Origin: Candidatus Rokuibacteriota bacterium
Lineage (GTDB): Bacteria > Methylomirabilota > Methylomirabilia > Rokubacteriales > CSP1-6
Length of the DNA: 49,520 bases
Assembly: GCA_016184365.1 (NCBI GenBank)
Contig: JACPCW010000089.1
Coordinates: 1 to 49,520 of the forward strand
Direction: 5' to 3'
Notes under the pieces: generated by a model
What the model was told of the DNA's origin: nothing
The model's database searches: none
The model's input: only the letters and a program-made list of their open reading frames with translations
Made by a program: the position numbers and the translations under genes
Shown: positions 10,107-18,592 of the stretch, piece by piece
How positions within the stretch are numbered: position 1 is the stretch's first letter
How the letters are laid out: each line of letters begins with the position of its first letter

Positions 10107-12077
10107 GTGCCGGTCTTGGGGCTCGACGTCGCGCTGCGCCGTCCGCTGGCGGACGGTCGCGCGTTCGGCGACGCCGGACCGTACGAGGAGCGGAAGGGCC
10201 GGCTGCGCTTCGCGATCGATCCGACGCATCCGGTCAACGCCCGCATCGCCGACATCACGCTCGCGCCGCGCAACGCGGCGGGGCGCGTCGAGTTCGCCGC
10301 GGACGTCTCGCTGCTCGTGCCGGTCGAGCGGCGCCGCGCGAGCGGACGCGCGATCGTCGACGTCGTGAACCGCGGCAACACCGTCGCCGTCCCGAACTTC
10401 AACCACGCGACGCGCCCGGTCTTCGGCCCGACGTCCGATCCGAACCCGGCGATCGACGTGGGCGACGGATTCCTCATGCACCGCGGCTGGGTCGTGCTGT
10501 CGTGCGGCTGGCAGGCGGATGTTCCGGGGCTGCCGGGCCTGTTCCGGCTGCATGGCGTCGAGCCGTGCAACCCCGATGGCTCGGCGATTCGCGGGCGCGT
10601 GTACACGCAGCTCCAGGCGCCGGACGACGTCCCGCATTTCCTGCTGTCCGATCGCGGCCATCTGCCGTATCCGGCGGCGGATCCCGACGAGCGCGACGCG
10701 GTGCTGCTCGTGCGCGATCAGCCCGACGCCTCGCCGGAAACGATCGCGCGCTCGCGATGGCGGTTCGCGCGCGTCGACGGCGGACGCGTCGTCGCGGACC
10801 CGCGGTACGTCTGGCTCGACGGCGGGTTCACGAAGGGCCGCATCTACCAGATCGCCTACACGGCGACGGGCGCGACCGTGCTCGGGCTCGGCCTCGCGGC
10901 GCTCCGTGATGCCGCGTCGTGGCTCAAGCAGGAGCACGCGCGGTGGGTGTACGGCTATGGCCGGTCGCAGACGGGGCGATTGCTGCGCACGCTCGTCTGG
11001 GACGACCTGAACGTCGACGAGGCGGGCGCGGAAGCGTTCGACGGCATCATCGCGAACGTCGCCGGCGGCATGCGCGGCGAGTTCAACCAGCGGTTCGGTC
11101 AGAACTCCAAGGACCGGCCGCACATGATGACGCACGTCCTCCCGTCGACCGACGCGCCGGTGACGGACGACAAGACCGGGCGGCGGGGCGCGCTCCACGA
11201 GCGCGTGAACGCGCGCGGCGGTCGCGTGCGCGTCGTTTACACGAACACGTCGTCCGAGTATCACCGCGGCGACGCGTCGCTGATCCACACCGATCCCGAC
11301 GGGCACCACGACATCGCGCACGGACCGAACGTCCGCGTCTATCACTTCACGGGCACGGAGCACGGCGTCGGCGTCTGGCCGCCGTCGGATCTGATGCCGT
11401 CGGCCGCGGATCCGTCGGGCTGGACGGAGCGCTCGCAGAATCTGCGGTCGGTCGTGAACTATTGCCGGCTGCTGCGCGCCTGCCTGGTGAACCTGGACCG
11501 GTGGGTGACGGAGGGCGTCGAGCCGCCGCCGAGCCGGCATCCGAGGATCGACGACGGCACGGCGGTGTGGCCGGAATCGCTGGCGAAGATCTTCGAGCGC
11601 ATTCCGGGCGCGCGATATCTGCCGCATCACGCGCGTCCGCGGCGTCTCGACTTCGGGGCGGACGCCGACGCGAAAGTGATGCAGACGCTGCCGCCGGCCG
11701 ACGGTGCGGCGTTCGGCTCGCTCGTCTCGGCCGTTGACGACGACGGCAACGAGCTGGCGGGGATCCGCCTGCCGGAGGTCACGCTGCCGCTGGCGACGCA
11801 CACGGGCTGGAACCTACGCCACCCGTCGATCGGAGGCGCCGACCAGCTCCTCGTGTTCGCGGGCTCGACGCTGCCGTTCGCGCGGACGCGTGCGGAGCGG
11901 GAGGCGAGCGGCGACCCGCGTCCGTCGGTCGCGGAGCGCTACGCGTCGCGCGACGAGTATCTCGACCGCATCCGGCGGGCGGCGCGTGAGCTCGTCGCCG
12001 AGCGCTATCTGCTGGAGGAAGACGTCGAGACGTCGGTCAGGTTCGCGGCGCGTCTCTGGGACTGGCTGATTCGTTGA
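10107..12077 (+). CDS. Alpha/beta hydrolase domain protein (Abhydrolase_10 type)
   Basis: This 656-residue protein belongs to the large alpha/beta hydrolase family recognised by an N-terminal GDAGPYEERKGRLRFAID segment and a nucleophile elbow YGYGRSQTGRLLR (GxSxxG). A histidine-rich HVLPSTDAP stretch and YHFTGTEHGVGVWP, near the expected acid/base residues, follow. No signal peptide is visible. The GTG start at 10107 has a GGAGG at 10096-10100. Members are annotated as esterases or lactonases with little biochemistry. The link to the upstream D-aminoacylase suggests a hydrolytic pathway, but the substrate is not inferable. Confidence 0.8.
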   Translation: MPVLGLDVALRRPLADGRAFGDAGPYEERKGRLRFAIDPTHPVNARIADITLAPRNAAGRVEFAADVSLLVPVERRRASGRAIVDVVNRGNTVAVPNFNHATRPVFGPTSDPNPAIDVGDGFLMHRGWVVLSCGWQADVPGLPGLFRLHGVEPCNPDGSAIRGRVYTQLQAPDDVPHFLLSDRGHLPYPAADPDERDAVLLVRDQPDASPETIARSRWRFARVDGGRVVADPRYVWLDGGFTKGRIYQIAYTATGATVLGLGLAALRDAASWLKQEHARWVYGYGRSQTGRLLRTLVWDDLNVDEAGAEAFDGIIANVAGGMRGEFNQRFGQNSKDRPHMMTHVLPSTDAPVTDDKTGRRGALHERVNARGGRVRVVYTNTSSEYHRGDASLIHTDPDGHHDIAHGPNVRVYHFTGTEHGVGVWPPSDLMPSAADPSGWTERSQNLRSVVNYCRLLRACLVNLDRWVTEGVEPPPSRHPRIDDGTAVWPESLAKIFERIPGARYLPHHARPRRLDFGADADAKVMQTLPPADGAAFGSLVSAVDDDGNELAGIRLPEVTLPLATHTGWNLRHPSIGGADQLLVFAGSTLPFARTRAEREASGDPRPSVAERYASRDEYLDRIRRAARELVAERYLLEEDVETSVRFAARLWDWLIR

Positions 12078-12107
12078 ACCTGGGGGCCCCGACAGGGCCC
12101 CAGGTTC
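12076..12107. terminator. Strong hairpin between convergent genes; copy 1 of a palindromic repeat
   Basis: The arm GAACCTGGGG-G-CCC pairs with GGGCCCCAGGTTC around a CGACA loop, with one bulged G. It begins inside the stop codon of the hydrolase gene and ends 19 bases before the convergent gene's stop, so it can act as a bidirectional terminator. It shares the core GGGGGCCCCGACA with the hairpin at 17848 and resembles the one at 36086, which makes it more than a lone terminator. Confidence 0.75.
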
Positions 12108-12126
12108 AAACGTCCGAAAAGGCTGC

Positions 12127-12801
12127 TCAGCCCACGTGCTTCTTGAAGAACTCGATCGTCCGGCCCCACGCCTCGCGCGCGCTCGCCTCGTGGTAGCTGC
12201 CGCGCTCGTCGCAGTGGAAGCCGTGACCCGCGTCCTGGTACACGAAGAGCGGCAGGTTCGGATGCAGCGTCTTCACCTTCTCCCAGTGCTCCTTCGGAAT
12301 CGACGCGTCCGTCTCGCCGAAGTGGAACATCACCGGCGCCTTCGGCTTCTCCTCGGCCGCATCGGCCACGCCGCCGCCGTAATAGCTCACCGCCGCGGCC
12401 ACGCCATCGATCCGCGTCGCCGCCAGCCACGCCATCGTGCCGCCGAAGCAGTAGCCGACCACGCCGACCTTCTGGCCCGACTTGCCGAGCTCCTTGACGG
12501 AGGCCCGGATGTCCATCACCGCCTGGTCGATCGTCAGCTTGCCGCGCGTGGCCCGGCCGCGCTCGATGTCCGCCGGCGCGTAGCCCGTCTCGAAGTTCCG
12601 CTCGACGCGATCGAAGATCGCCGGCGCGATGACCTCGTAGCCTTCGGCCGCGAACTTGTCCGCGACGTTCCGGATGTGGTGGTTGACGCCGAAGATCTCC
12701 TGGATCACCACGATGCCGCCGCGCGCCGCGGCCTGCGGCTTCGCGTGGTACGCGGAGACCTGGAATCCGTCTTCGGCGGTCAGGTTGATCGTCTGGCCCA
12801 T
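12127..12801 (-). CDS. Dienelactone hydrolase family protein
   Basis: This 224-residue alpha/beta hydrolase has the dienelactone hydrolase triad: Cys118 in GYCFGG, Asp165 in GETDASIP and His193 in AGHGFH. The GIVVIQEIFGVNHH segment near residues 29-42 carries the conserved Glu that interacts with the Cys. Such enzymes open dienelactone in modified ortho-cleavage of aromatics or act as general carboxylesterases; no chlorocatechol genes are adjacent. The ATG at 12801 follows AAGGAGGA. It is divergent from the cupin gene with only 29 bases between them. Confidence 0.92.
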   Translation of the reverse strand: MGQTINLTAEDGFQVSAYHAKPQAAARGGIVVIQEIFGVNHHIRNVADKFAAEGYEVIAPAIFDRVERNFETGYAPADIERGRATRGKLTIDQAVMDIRASVKELGKSGQKVGVVGYCFGGTMAWLAATRIDGVAAAVSYYGGGVADAAEEKPKAPVMFHFGETDASIPKEHWEKVKTLHPNLPLFVYQDAGHGFHCDERGSYHEASAREAWGRTIEFFKKHVG

Positions 12802-12830
12802 GTCGTCCTCCTTGGTTAAGATGCCTGTCC

Positions 12831-13223
12831 ATGTCCGAAACCCGCCGCGCGGTTCCGACCATCAAGATCGACGACGAGCGCGTGCGCGTCGTCGAATGGC
12901 GCTTCGCCCCCGGCACCGCCACGGGCTGGCACCGCCACGAATACGCCTATGTCGTCGTCCCGCTCACGACCGGTCCGCTTGCGATCAGCGGCGCCGACGG
13001 CGCCGTCACCACCGCCGAGCTCCGGACCGGCGAGCCGTACTTCCGTCTCGCCGGCGTCGAGCACGACGTCGCGAATCCGAACGCGAGCGAATTCGTCTTC
13101 GTCGAGATCGAGCTGAAGGACGCGCCGCTCAGCGCTCGAGGACGATCGGCTGCCCGTGCGGCGTCCGTTTCGCGGCCTCGACCCACGCCTCGGCGCGGCG
13201 CTCGAGCTCGGCGCCCGCGATGA
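12831..13223 (+). CDS. Small cupin-domain protein
   Basis: This is a 130-residue protein. Residues 1 to about 100 form a single cupin barrel with the metal-binding style motif GWHRHEYAYVVVPLTTG and a second-motif His in AGVEHDVANP. After ELKDAPL the sequence turns into an arginine-rich tail lying antisense to the nitrile hydratase accessory gene, overlapping it by 95 bases. That tail may be read-through after loss of an earlier stop. Role unknown; no nearby gene fixes it. Confidence 0.7.
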   Translation: MSETRRAVPTIKIDDERVRVVEWRFAPGTATGWHRHEYAYVVVPLTTGPLAISGADGAVTTAELRTGEPYFRLAGVEHDVANPNASEFVFVEIELKDAPLSARGRSAARAASVSRPRPTPRRGARARRPR

Positions 13224-13485
13224 GGCCCTTCTCGGTCACGAGCTTCTCCAGCGCCGCCAGCCAGTAGTGGTAATAGCGCGTGCCGTCGTCCTGCTCGCCG
13301 CGATCGCGGGCGGCGGCGATCTCGACGGACAGCCGCTCGGCCCATTCTTTCCACGCGAAGTGCCCGGCCTCGTGGAGCCGGACGACCATCGCAAACGCTT
13401 GGGCTTCCCACGGCGCCCGGAACACGGGCCCCTCCTCGTCACGGGGAATCGCGGGCAGCGCGTCGAGGTCCACCGGACGCGTCAT
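13129..13485 (-). CDS. Nitrile hydratase accessory (activator-type) protein
   Basis: This 118-residue protein resembles the N-terminal half of nitrile hydratase beta: VFRAPWEAQAFAMVVRLHEA, later YYHYWLAALEKLVTEKGL. Small beta-like proteins of this type (P14K/NhlE) deliver cobalt or activate the alpha subunit in cobalt nitrile hydratases. The ATG at 13485 overlaps the TGA of the beta gene (ATGA), and the order alpha-beta-accessory matches known cobalt operons. The 3' end overlaps the convergent cupin frame. Confidence 0.88.
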   Translation of the reverse strand: MTRPVDLDALPAIPRDEEGPVFRAPWEAQAFAMVVRLHEAGHFAWKEWAERLSVEIAAARDRGEQDDGTRYYHYWLAALEKLVTEKGLIAGAELERRAEAWVEAAKRTPHGQPIVLER

Positions 13486-14141
13486 GCCGGCTCCAGATAG
13501 TCGTCCCAGAGATCGATGTAGGCGCGGTCGCGCGCGGAGGCGTCCGGGCCCCAGAGCTCCTGCATGGTGAAGCGCACGCTGTAGACGTGCTGCGGCTTCT
13601 GGCCCAGCCCGGCGGCGTGCGCGTCGGGGAAGACGTGCACGCCGTGATCGCGATCGACGACACCGTGCTTGTCGCGCGCGTATCGCGGCAGGCGCGTGTG
13701 GCCGAGCGGATTGATGTTCCGCGTCCTCACGCGATCGCCCACCTTGAAGCGCGCCGGCACGTCGTCGTTCACGCGATGCGCGCCGCCTTTCGCGATCGCG
13801 GCGGCGACCTCGGCAGCTTTGAGCACGCGGAGCGGCTTCGAGGGCCGCGCCGGTTTGACGCGGCCGGCGATCTCGTCCCGCGTGGCGAGACCTTTTTCGA
13901 CGAGCAGGTGCTCGAGACCCCACAGCCAGTGCTCGTAGTAGGTCGTCGTCAATATTTCGGGGCCCGGCATGAGCTCGCGCGAATAGCGGGACATGTCGAT
14001 GTTCCATTCGCCGAGGAAGCCGGCGGCGAGCGTGATCGCGAACGCCCGGCGCTCCCACTCGGTGTGGAACACGGGCTCGTCCGGCTCGGGCTCGACGGGG
14101 CCGAGCCCGTGCATCCCGCCCATGTCGTGAACGCCGTTCAT
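13482..14141 (-). CDS. nthB: Nitrile hydratase subunit beta
   Basis: This 219-residue structural subunit starts [15 protein letters not shown], the usual beta start, and has [12 protein letters not shown] and [18 protein letters not shown] in the helical N-terminal half. The C-terminal SH3-like barrel reads [20 protein letters not shown] and closes with [15 protein letters not shown]. With alpha it hydrates nitriles to amides. It is coupled at both ends by ATGA overlaps (alpha stop at 14138-14140, accessory start at 13485). No amidase gene lies immediately beside the operon. Confidence 0.95.
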   Translation of the reverse strand: MNGVHDMGGMHGLGPVEPEPDEPVFHTEWERRAFAITLAAGFLGEWNIDMSRYSRELMPGPEILTTTYYEHWLWGLEHLLVEKGLATRDEIAGRVKPARPSKPLRVLKAAEVAAAIAKGGAHRVNDDVPARFKVGDRVRTRNINPLGHTRLPRYARDKHGVVDRDHGVHVFPDAHAAGLGQKPQHVYSVRFTMQELWGPDASARDRAYIDLWDDYLEPA

Positions 14142-14797
14142 CGCCGTCCTGCCGGCGTGAGGGCCTGGCCGGTGCCGATCATCGAGTCGCGCGTCACCAG
14201 CTCCGCGAGCTGCTCTTCCGTCATGTGTTCGGTGCCGGCCGGGCGCTCCGGGAGCACGAGATACCGGAGCTCCGCGGTCGAATCCCACACGCGGACCTCG
14301 ACGCTCTCGGGAACGTCCACGCCGAACTCGCGCAGCACGCCGCGCGGATCGATCACCGTGCGCGAGCGATACGGCGCCGACTTGTACCAGACCGGCGGCA
14401 GCCCGAGCACGGGCCACGGATAGCACGAGCACAGCGTGCACACGACCATGTTGTGGACGGTCGGCGTGTTCTCGAGCACGACGATGTCTTCGCCCTGGCG
14501 ACCGCGATACCCGAGCTCGGCGATCGCACCGCCGCCGTTTTCCAGCAGCCGCTTCTTGTACGCCGGATCGACCCAGGCTTTCGCGACAACGCGCGCGCCG
14601 TTGCGCGGGCCGACCTTCGTCTCGTAGGTGTCGATGAGCTCGTCGAGCGCTTTCGGGTCGACGAGGCCCTTGTCGATCAGCAGCGACTCGAGCGCCTTGA
14701 CCTTGAGCGCCGGTCCGGACAGCGGCGCATCATGCGCGCCGGGCTGGTCGTCGTCGTGATCGTGGTCGTGGTCGTGGTGATGGCCGTGGTCGCTCAT
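14138..14797 (-). CDS. nthA: Cobalt-type nitrile hydratase subunit alpha with His-rich N-terminus
   Basis: This 219-residue catalytic subunit binds metal through the claw motif VCTLCSC (Cys120, Cys123, Cys125). The Thr in CTLC is characteristic of cobalt enzymes; iron enzymes have Ser. [20 protein letters not shown] follows as expected. Residues 4-14 form a His/Asp tract ([11 protein letters not shown]) not typical of the family, perhaps a metal-binding tail for cobalt loading. I use the ATG at 14797; a TTG three codons upstream is possible, and neither has a good Shine-Dalgarno site. The fold otherwise fits nitrile hydratase better than thiocyanate hydrolase gamma. Confidence 0.94.
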   Translation of the reverse strand: MSDHGHHHDHDHDHDDDQPGAHDAPLSGPALKVKALESLLIDKGLVDPKALDELIDTYETKVGPRNGARVVAKAWVDPAYKKRLLENGGGAIAELGYRGRQGEDIVVLENTPTVHNMVVCTLCSCYPWPVLGLPPVWYKSAPYRSRTVIDPRGVLREFGVDVPESVEVRVWDSTAELRYLVLPERPAGTEHMTEEQLAELVTRDSMIGTGQALTPAGRR

Positions 14798-14829
14798 GGC
14801 GCGCAAGGTACCGGCGGGCTCTCAGGTCG

Positions 14830-15060
14830 TCAAGGCGCGCAGTGGCAGCTGACGCCCATGCCGCTCAGCGACGCACAATCGTCGACGACGAGCCATTCTT
14901 CCCGGTATCCCGCCACGGTCGGTGACAGACGAGTGATCAGACTATCCATGCCGACGTAAATCGTCCCAGTCGGGGCGACCGCCAGTGAAGTCGGCCAGCG
15001 GATCTCGCGAAGTGGTCCTGTGAGTTTCCACAGACGGCCATGGTGCCGACCCGAGTGATC
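14830..15060 (-). pseudogene. C-terminal remnant of a repeat/propeller-like protein
   Basis: One minus-strand frame reads RLWKLTGPLREIRWPTSLAV followed by APTGTIYVGMDSLITRLSP and ends SCHCAP at 14830. The pattern of a blade-like 'TSLAVAPTGTIYVG' repeat suggests the tail of a beta-propeller (NHL or SMP-30-like) protein. No start or upstream coding portion is found, and the local G+C is lower than in neighbours. This is a weak call and could be chance. Confidence 0.35.
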
Positions 15061-15158
15061 GTCGTACGACCCCGCGCATGGCCAACGTCCTCGTGATGGT
15101 GACTGTATCCACGGCGGGACATTGCCGCCAGGCCTGCCGTACACGTACGATCGGCTCC

Positions 15159-15530
15159 GTGGGAACGTTCACCGTGATCTTCGAAATCGGAGACCCCGCC
15201 GGGCGACGGTTCGGGTCGCTCGAGGCGCTGGTCGACACCGGCGCCGCCTATACGGTCGTGCCGGCGCCGATTCTCGAAGCGCTCGGCGTCGAACGTCATG
15301 CCACCGCCCGATTCGTCCTGGCTGATGGACGGACGGTCGAACTTGACCTCGGCCAGACATGGGTACGGCTGCAAGGGAACAGCGTGATAACCCTCGTGGT
15401 CTTTGGCGAACCTGACGCGCGGGCACTTCTGGGTGCCTACACGCTCGAGGGCGTGCGCCTCGCCCCGGATCCGATCAATCGGCGCCTCGTTCCCGTTCCG
15501 TCCGTGCTCGCCGCCTGCGCCGGCCCGTAG
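15159..15530 (+). CDS. Retropepsin-like aspartyl protease family protein
   Basis: This small 123-residue protein has the single-domain aspartic protease signature ALVDTGAAYTVVP, then a flap-like FVLADGRTVELDLGQ and a closing LLGAYTLEGVRLAPD segment, as in clan AA proteins that dimerise to form an active site. I place the start at GTG 15159, giving MGTFTVIFEIGDP, the usual family N-terminus; an ATG 27 codons upstream would add an unrelated Cys-rich leader. No strong ribosome-binding site is seen. It is a stand-alone gene convergent with the alcohol dehydrogenase, abutting it with no spacer. Confidence 0.75.
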   Translation: MGTFTVIFEIGDPAGRRFGSLEALVDTGAAYTVVPAPILEALGVERHATARFVLADGRTVELDLGQTWVRLQGNSVITLVVFGEPDARALLGAYTLEGVRLAPDPINRRLVPVPSVLAACAGP

Positions 15531-16652
15531 CTACATCGAGATCGCCGCCCGCGAGACGCGCAGCGGATCGCCGCCGCGCCGGCTCCATTCCGCCTGCTGG
15601 AACGCGTCCGTGATGCGCTCGAGCGGGAAGACGTGCGAGACGAGCTTGTCGAACGGGAACCGGTGGCGCGTGCGCGCGAGGAACGCGAGCGATTCGCCGA
15701 GCGCCCACGGCGAGTAGTTCGCCATCGCGATCATGCGCGTGCCGCCGCGCACCAGCGCGGTCGCGTCGTACGAGAACACGTTGCCCGGCGCGATGTTGCC
15801 GATTTCGAGGTAGATGCCGCCGACCCGCAGCATCCGCAGGCCTTCCGGAATCACGTCCGGGTAGCCGACGAGATCGGCGACGACGTCGGCGCCGAAGCCC
15901 TCCGTCAGGTCCTTCACCGCGGCGACACGCGTGTCGGGCGTCGCGAGCTCGTCGATGTTCAGCGTGTGGTCCGCGCCGAACGCCCGCGCGAGCTCCAGCC
16001 GGCCCGGGATGCGATCGACGACGATGACGCGGTCGGCGCCGAGATCGCGCGCGACGGCCGCCGCGTAGAGGCCGAGCCCGCCGGCGCCCTGGATGACGAC
16101 GCTGTCGCCCTGACGCAGCCCGGCCTTCGTGAGCCCGTACAGCACCTGGGACAGCGCGCAGTTCGCCGGCGTCGCCATGTCGTCGGAGATGTCGTCGGGG
16201 ATGCGGAAGACGAAATGTCCGGGACGCAGGTAGTAGTAGTCGCCGTACGCGTTGTTGAAGTAGGGCGCGGTACCGGCCACGCGATTCGCCCGCGCCTTGC
16301 GCGGACAGTTCGCCATCTCGTCGTGCAGGCAGACGCGGCAGCGGCCGCACGGGAAGAAGTAGAGAAACGTGACGCGGTCGCCTTCCGCGAGCGGCCGTCC
16401 CCTCGAATCCGTGGTGACGCCGGCGCCGAGGCGATGGACGCGCCCGGCCATCTCGTGCCCGAACGTGAGATCGCGCGGCGGCGCGCCGTACACGTCCTTC
16501 ATCTCGCCGCGCCAGATGTGCAGGTCCGAGCCACACACGCCGGCGCGCGTGAGCTTGATCACGAGGGCGCCGGGCTCCGCCTCCGGCACCGGGTACTCGC
16601 GAAGCTCGAAGTCGCCGCCGTAGTCCTTCAACACTGCGACGCGTCCGTTCAT
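15531..16652 (-). CDS. Zinc-dependent alcohol dehydrogenase (MDR family)
   Basis: This 373-residue medium-chain dehydrogenase has the catalytic-zinc start GVCGSDLHIWRGE, FGHEMAGRVHRLG, and a four-Cys structural-zinc lobe CGRCRVCLHDEMANC. The Rossmann loop is VIQGAGGLGLYAA. A Tyr-rich stretch GDYYYLRPGHFVF is unusual but lies in the substrate-domain loop. The ATG at 16652 follows GGAGG. It probably oxidises a polyol or secondary alcohol; the substrate cannot be named. It is 13 bases downstream of the SCO1664-family gene on the same strand. Confidence 0.92.
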   Translation of the reverse strand: MNGRVAVLKDYGGDFELREYPVPEAEPGALVIKLTRAGVCGSDLHIWRGEMKDVYGAPPRDLTFGHEMAGRVHRLGAGVTTDSRGRPLAEGDRVTFLYFFPCGRCRVCLHDEMANCPRKARANRVAGTAPYFNNAYGDYYYLRPGHFVFRIPDDISDDMATPANCALSQVLYGLTKAGLRQGDSVVIQGAGGLGLYAAAVARDLGADRVIVVDRIPGRLELARAFGADHTLNIDELATPDTRVAAVKDLTEGFGADVVADLVGYPDVIPEGLRMLRVGGIYLEIGNIAPGNVFSYDATALVRGGTRMIAMANYSPWALGESLAFLARTRHRFPFDKLVSHVFPLERITDAFQQAEWSRRGGDPLRVSRAAISM

Positions 16653-16665
16653 GGCTCCTGCCTCC

Positions 16666-17361
16666 TCACACCAGCGGCCAGGGATAACTGCGTCCGCCCG
16701 GGTCGTGCGGGTAGCGCCCGTCGGCGATCAGGCGTCGCGCCCGCGCGCGCAGCGCCTTCGCTTCGTCGTCGTCGATGAGCTTCGCGACCGGGTCCGGCGC
16801 GCCGCGCGCCACCACGCGGCGCAGATCCCGGACGAGGTCGTCCGGAATCGGCTCGCCGGCGAACTGCCAGATGACGGTGCGCAGCTTCGGCTCGACGTTG
16901 AACGTGAGCGCGTTGTCGATGGCCCACACGGCGCCGTCCGCGCCGAGCAGACAGTGCCCCGCCTTGCGGTCGGCGTTGTTGGCGACGAGATCGAACACGC
17001 AGATCGCGCGGAGTCGATCGTGGTGCGCGGGCTCGTCGCAGAACGTGAAGTAATGGCGCTCGAAGTCGGCGGGGACGAAGAGCTGCAGCGAGCCGTCGCC
17101 AAGCGGGCCGTCGCGCACGACGGTCGGCGGCACGAGGCCCCAGCCGAGCGCTTCGGACAGCTCGTACGCCGCGAGCTCGCGCTTGTAGAGCGCGGGAGGG
17201 AAATCCCAGAGCGGCCGCTCGCCGCGCTCGGGCTTGTAGACCGCCTGCACGGTGTGGCCATCGAGCGTGACGTCGACGACAAACGTGGCGTTGCTGCTCC
17301 ACCGGATGCGGCCCTTCACGGTGATGTCGCCGCGACTAAGCGTGTGGAGCGGCGTGTCCAT
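16666..17361 (-). CDS. SCO1664 family protein (PI3/PI4-kinase-like fold)
   Basis: This 231-residue protein carries features of the SCO1664 family, which is distantly related to phosphatidylinositol 3/4 kinases: AVYKPERGERPLWDFPP (nucleotide-contacting Lys), FDLVANNADRKAGHCLL (a catalytic-loop-like NNxDRK) and AIDNALTFN (a metal-binding Asp-like block). The biochemical role is unknown. It overlaps the DUF3090 gene by 26 bases, and with the histidine phosphatase it forms a trio best known from actinobacteria, suggesting a shared function such as small-molecule or protein phosphorylation and dephosphorylation. Confidence 0.85.
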   Translation of the reverse strand: MDTPLHTLSRGDITVKGRIRWSSNATFVVDVTLDGHTVQAVYKPERGERPLWDFPPALYKRELAAYELSEALGWGLVPPTVVRDGPLGDGSLQLFVPADFERHYFTFCDEPAHHDRLRAICVFDLVANNADRKAGHCLLGADGAVWAIDNALTFNVEPKLRTVIWQFAGEPIPDDLVRDLRRVVARGAPDPVAKLIDDDEAKALRARARRLIADGRYPHDPGGRSYPWPLV

Positions 17362-17839
17362 TCTTGCGGGGGCACACGTGTCCGCCCGGTTCCATCGCGA
17401 GGCTGCACAGCGGGCAGATCGGACGGCTGGCCTCCATCAACTCGCGCGCGCGGGTGACGAAGCTCTTCGCCTGGGCCGCCGTGATGGCAAAGCGCGCGGT
17501 CGCCGGCTCGTCGCCTTCCTCTTCGATGACCTGCTTGGCGACGATGACGATGCGATGGCGCGTCTCGTCGTGCCCGATGCCGAGCGACGCGACCGCCCAG
17601 ACCGGATCGACGGGCTCGATGAGGTCTCCGGTGCCGGGCGCGGTGCCGGTAGCGGGCAGCTTCTCGAGCATCCCGCCGAGGTAATCGGCGAGCGCGCGCA
17701 CCTGCTCCTTCTCGCACTTCAGCGTCACGAGCTGCTCGTCGTCGCGCGCCTGCAGATAGAACACGCGCTGGCCGGCCGGGCCGACGGTGCCGACCGTGAA
17801 GTGATCCGGATCGTCGAAGCCGAAGGACGGCGCGGTCAT
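17336..17839 (-). CDS. DUF3090 family protein with C-terminal zinc ribbon
   Basis: This 167-residue protein begins FDDPDHFTVGTVGPAGQRVF, the typical start of DUF3090. The C-terminus has CPLCSLAMEPGGHVCPRKNG, a three-Cys/His zinc-ribbon-like tail. Function is unknown. It lies between the histidine phosphatase and SCO1664-family genes, overlapping the latter, an order conserved in many genomes. No Shine-Dalgarno sequence is visible upstream of the ATG at 17839; instead a G/C-rich hairpin (17848-17874) ends 9 bases away, so initiation may be affected by that structure. Confidence 0.88.
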   Translation of the reverse strand: MTAPSFGFDDPDHFTVGTVGPAGQRVFYLQARDDEQLVTLKCEKEQVRALADYLGGMLEKLPATGTAPGTGDLIEPVDPVWAVASLGIGHDETRHRIVIVAKQVIEEEGDEPATARFAITAAQAKSFVTRARELMEASRPICPLCSLAMEPGGHVCPRKNGHAAPHA

Positions 17840-17847
17840 CCGATTTG

Positions 17848-17874
17848 CTGGGGGGCCCCGACATGGCCCCCCAG
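17848..17874. repeat. Palindromic repeat, copy 2, in the leader of the DUF3090 gene
   Basis: CTGGGGGGCC pairs perfectly with GGCCCCCCAG around a 7-base loop CCGACAT. The core GGGGCCCCGACA matches the hairpin at 12076, and the minus-strand reading of the hairpin at 36086 differs at few positions. It sits in the 97-base gap between two same-strand genes, so it is not at an operon end. A simple terminator role is therefore less likely than a dispersed repeat. Confidence 0.75.
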
Positions 17875-17936
17875 ACCCCCCGACGCTCCGAGCGCCCCGG
17901 GGAACCCGTGGCGCCCGTCGACTGGGCTCTGGGTCG

Positions 17937-18587
17937 TCATGCGAGGCCGATCCGGGCGAGGTCGTCGCCGAGCGAGTTCACGGTGAGCACGCTGACGCTG
18001 GCCGCGCGGTAGGCGACGGCGCTGATCGACGCCGGCGCGATCTGGATGCGCTGGAACAGATCCAGGTGAATCCCGAGCGCGTGCGCGACGGCGACGCGGA
18101 TCGGATCGCCGTGCGAGACCACCACGATCGTTTCGTCCGGATGCCGGGCGACGATGCGCGCGATGGTGTCGAGCACGCGCGCCTGCATCTCCACGAACGA
18201 CTCGCCGCCCGGAAAGCGGAACGCGCTCGGCTGGCGCTGCACCAGCCGCCACGCCGGCAGCTTGCGCGCGCGGTCGAGCGTGAGGCCGACATACTCGCCG
18301 ATGTCGATCTCGAGCAGGCCGCGCTCGGCGCGCGGGCGCAGGCGATGCGCGCGGGCGATCGGCTGCGCCGTCTCCCACGTCCGCTCGAGCGGCGAGGCAT
18401 AGACGGCGGCGACCTTCGAGACGCGTGCGATGCGCTCGGCCGTCGCTTCGACCTCCTTGCGGCCGTGGTCCGACAGCGACAGCCCGGGCGCGCGGCCCGG
18501 CAACACCTTCCCGGTGGTCGGCGTCGAGCCGTGGCGGACGAACATCACGACGGTCGCGGGCTCTGGCCTGGCGTCGCGAGCCGGCAT
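17937..18587 (-). CDS. Histidine phosphatase family protein (MSMEG_4193-like)
   Basis: This 216-residue phosphoglycerate-mutase-superfamily enzyme has the phosphohistidine motif MFVRHGSTPTTGKVLPGRAP, a second Arg in ASPLERTWETAQPIA, the Glu in LLEIDIGEYVGL and the late His in VVVSHGDPIRVA. These are the hallmarks of 2-His phosphatases. In other genomes it heads the phosphatase-DUF3090-SCO1664 cluster, exactly as here on the minus strand. The substrate of this subfamily is not established. The ATG at 18587 lies 5 bases after the stop of the molybdenum hydroxylase gene, so all may be cotranscribed. Confidence 0.9.
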   Translation of the reverse strand: MPARDARPEPATVVMFVRHGSTPTTGKVLPGRAPGLSLSDHGRKEVEATAERIARVSKVAAVYASPLERTWETAQPIARAHRLRPRAERGLLEIDIGEYVGLTLDRARKLPAWRLVQRQPSAFRFPGGESFVEMQARVLDTIARIVARHPDETIVVVSHGDPIRVAVAHALGIHLDLFQRIQIAPASISAVAYRAASVSVLTVNSLGDDLARIGLA

Positions 18588-18592
18588 GAGGC

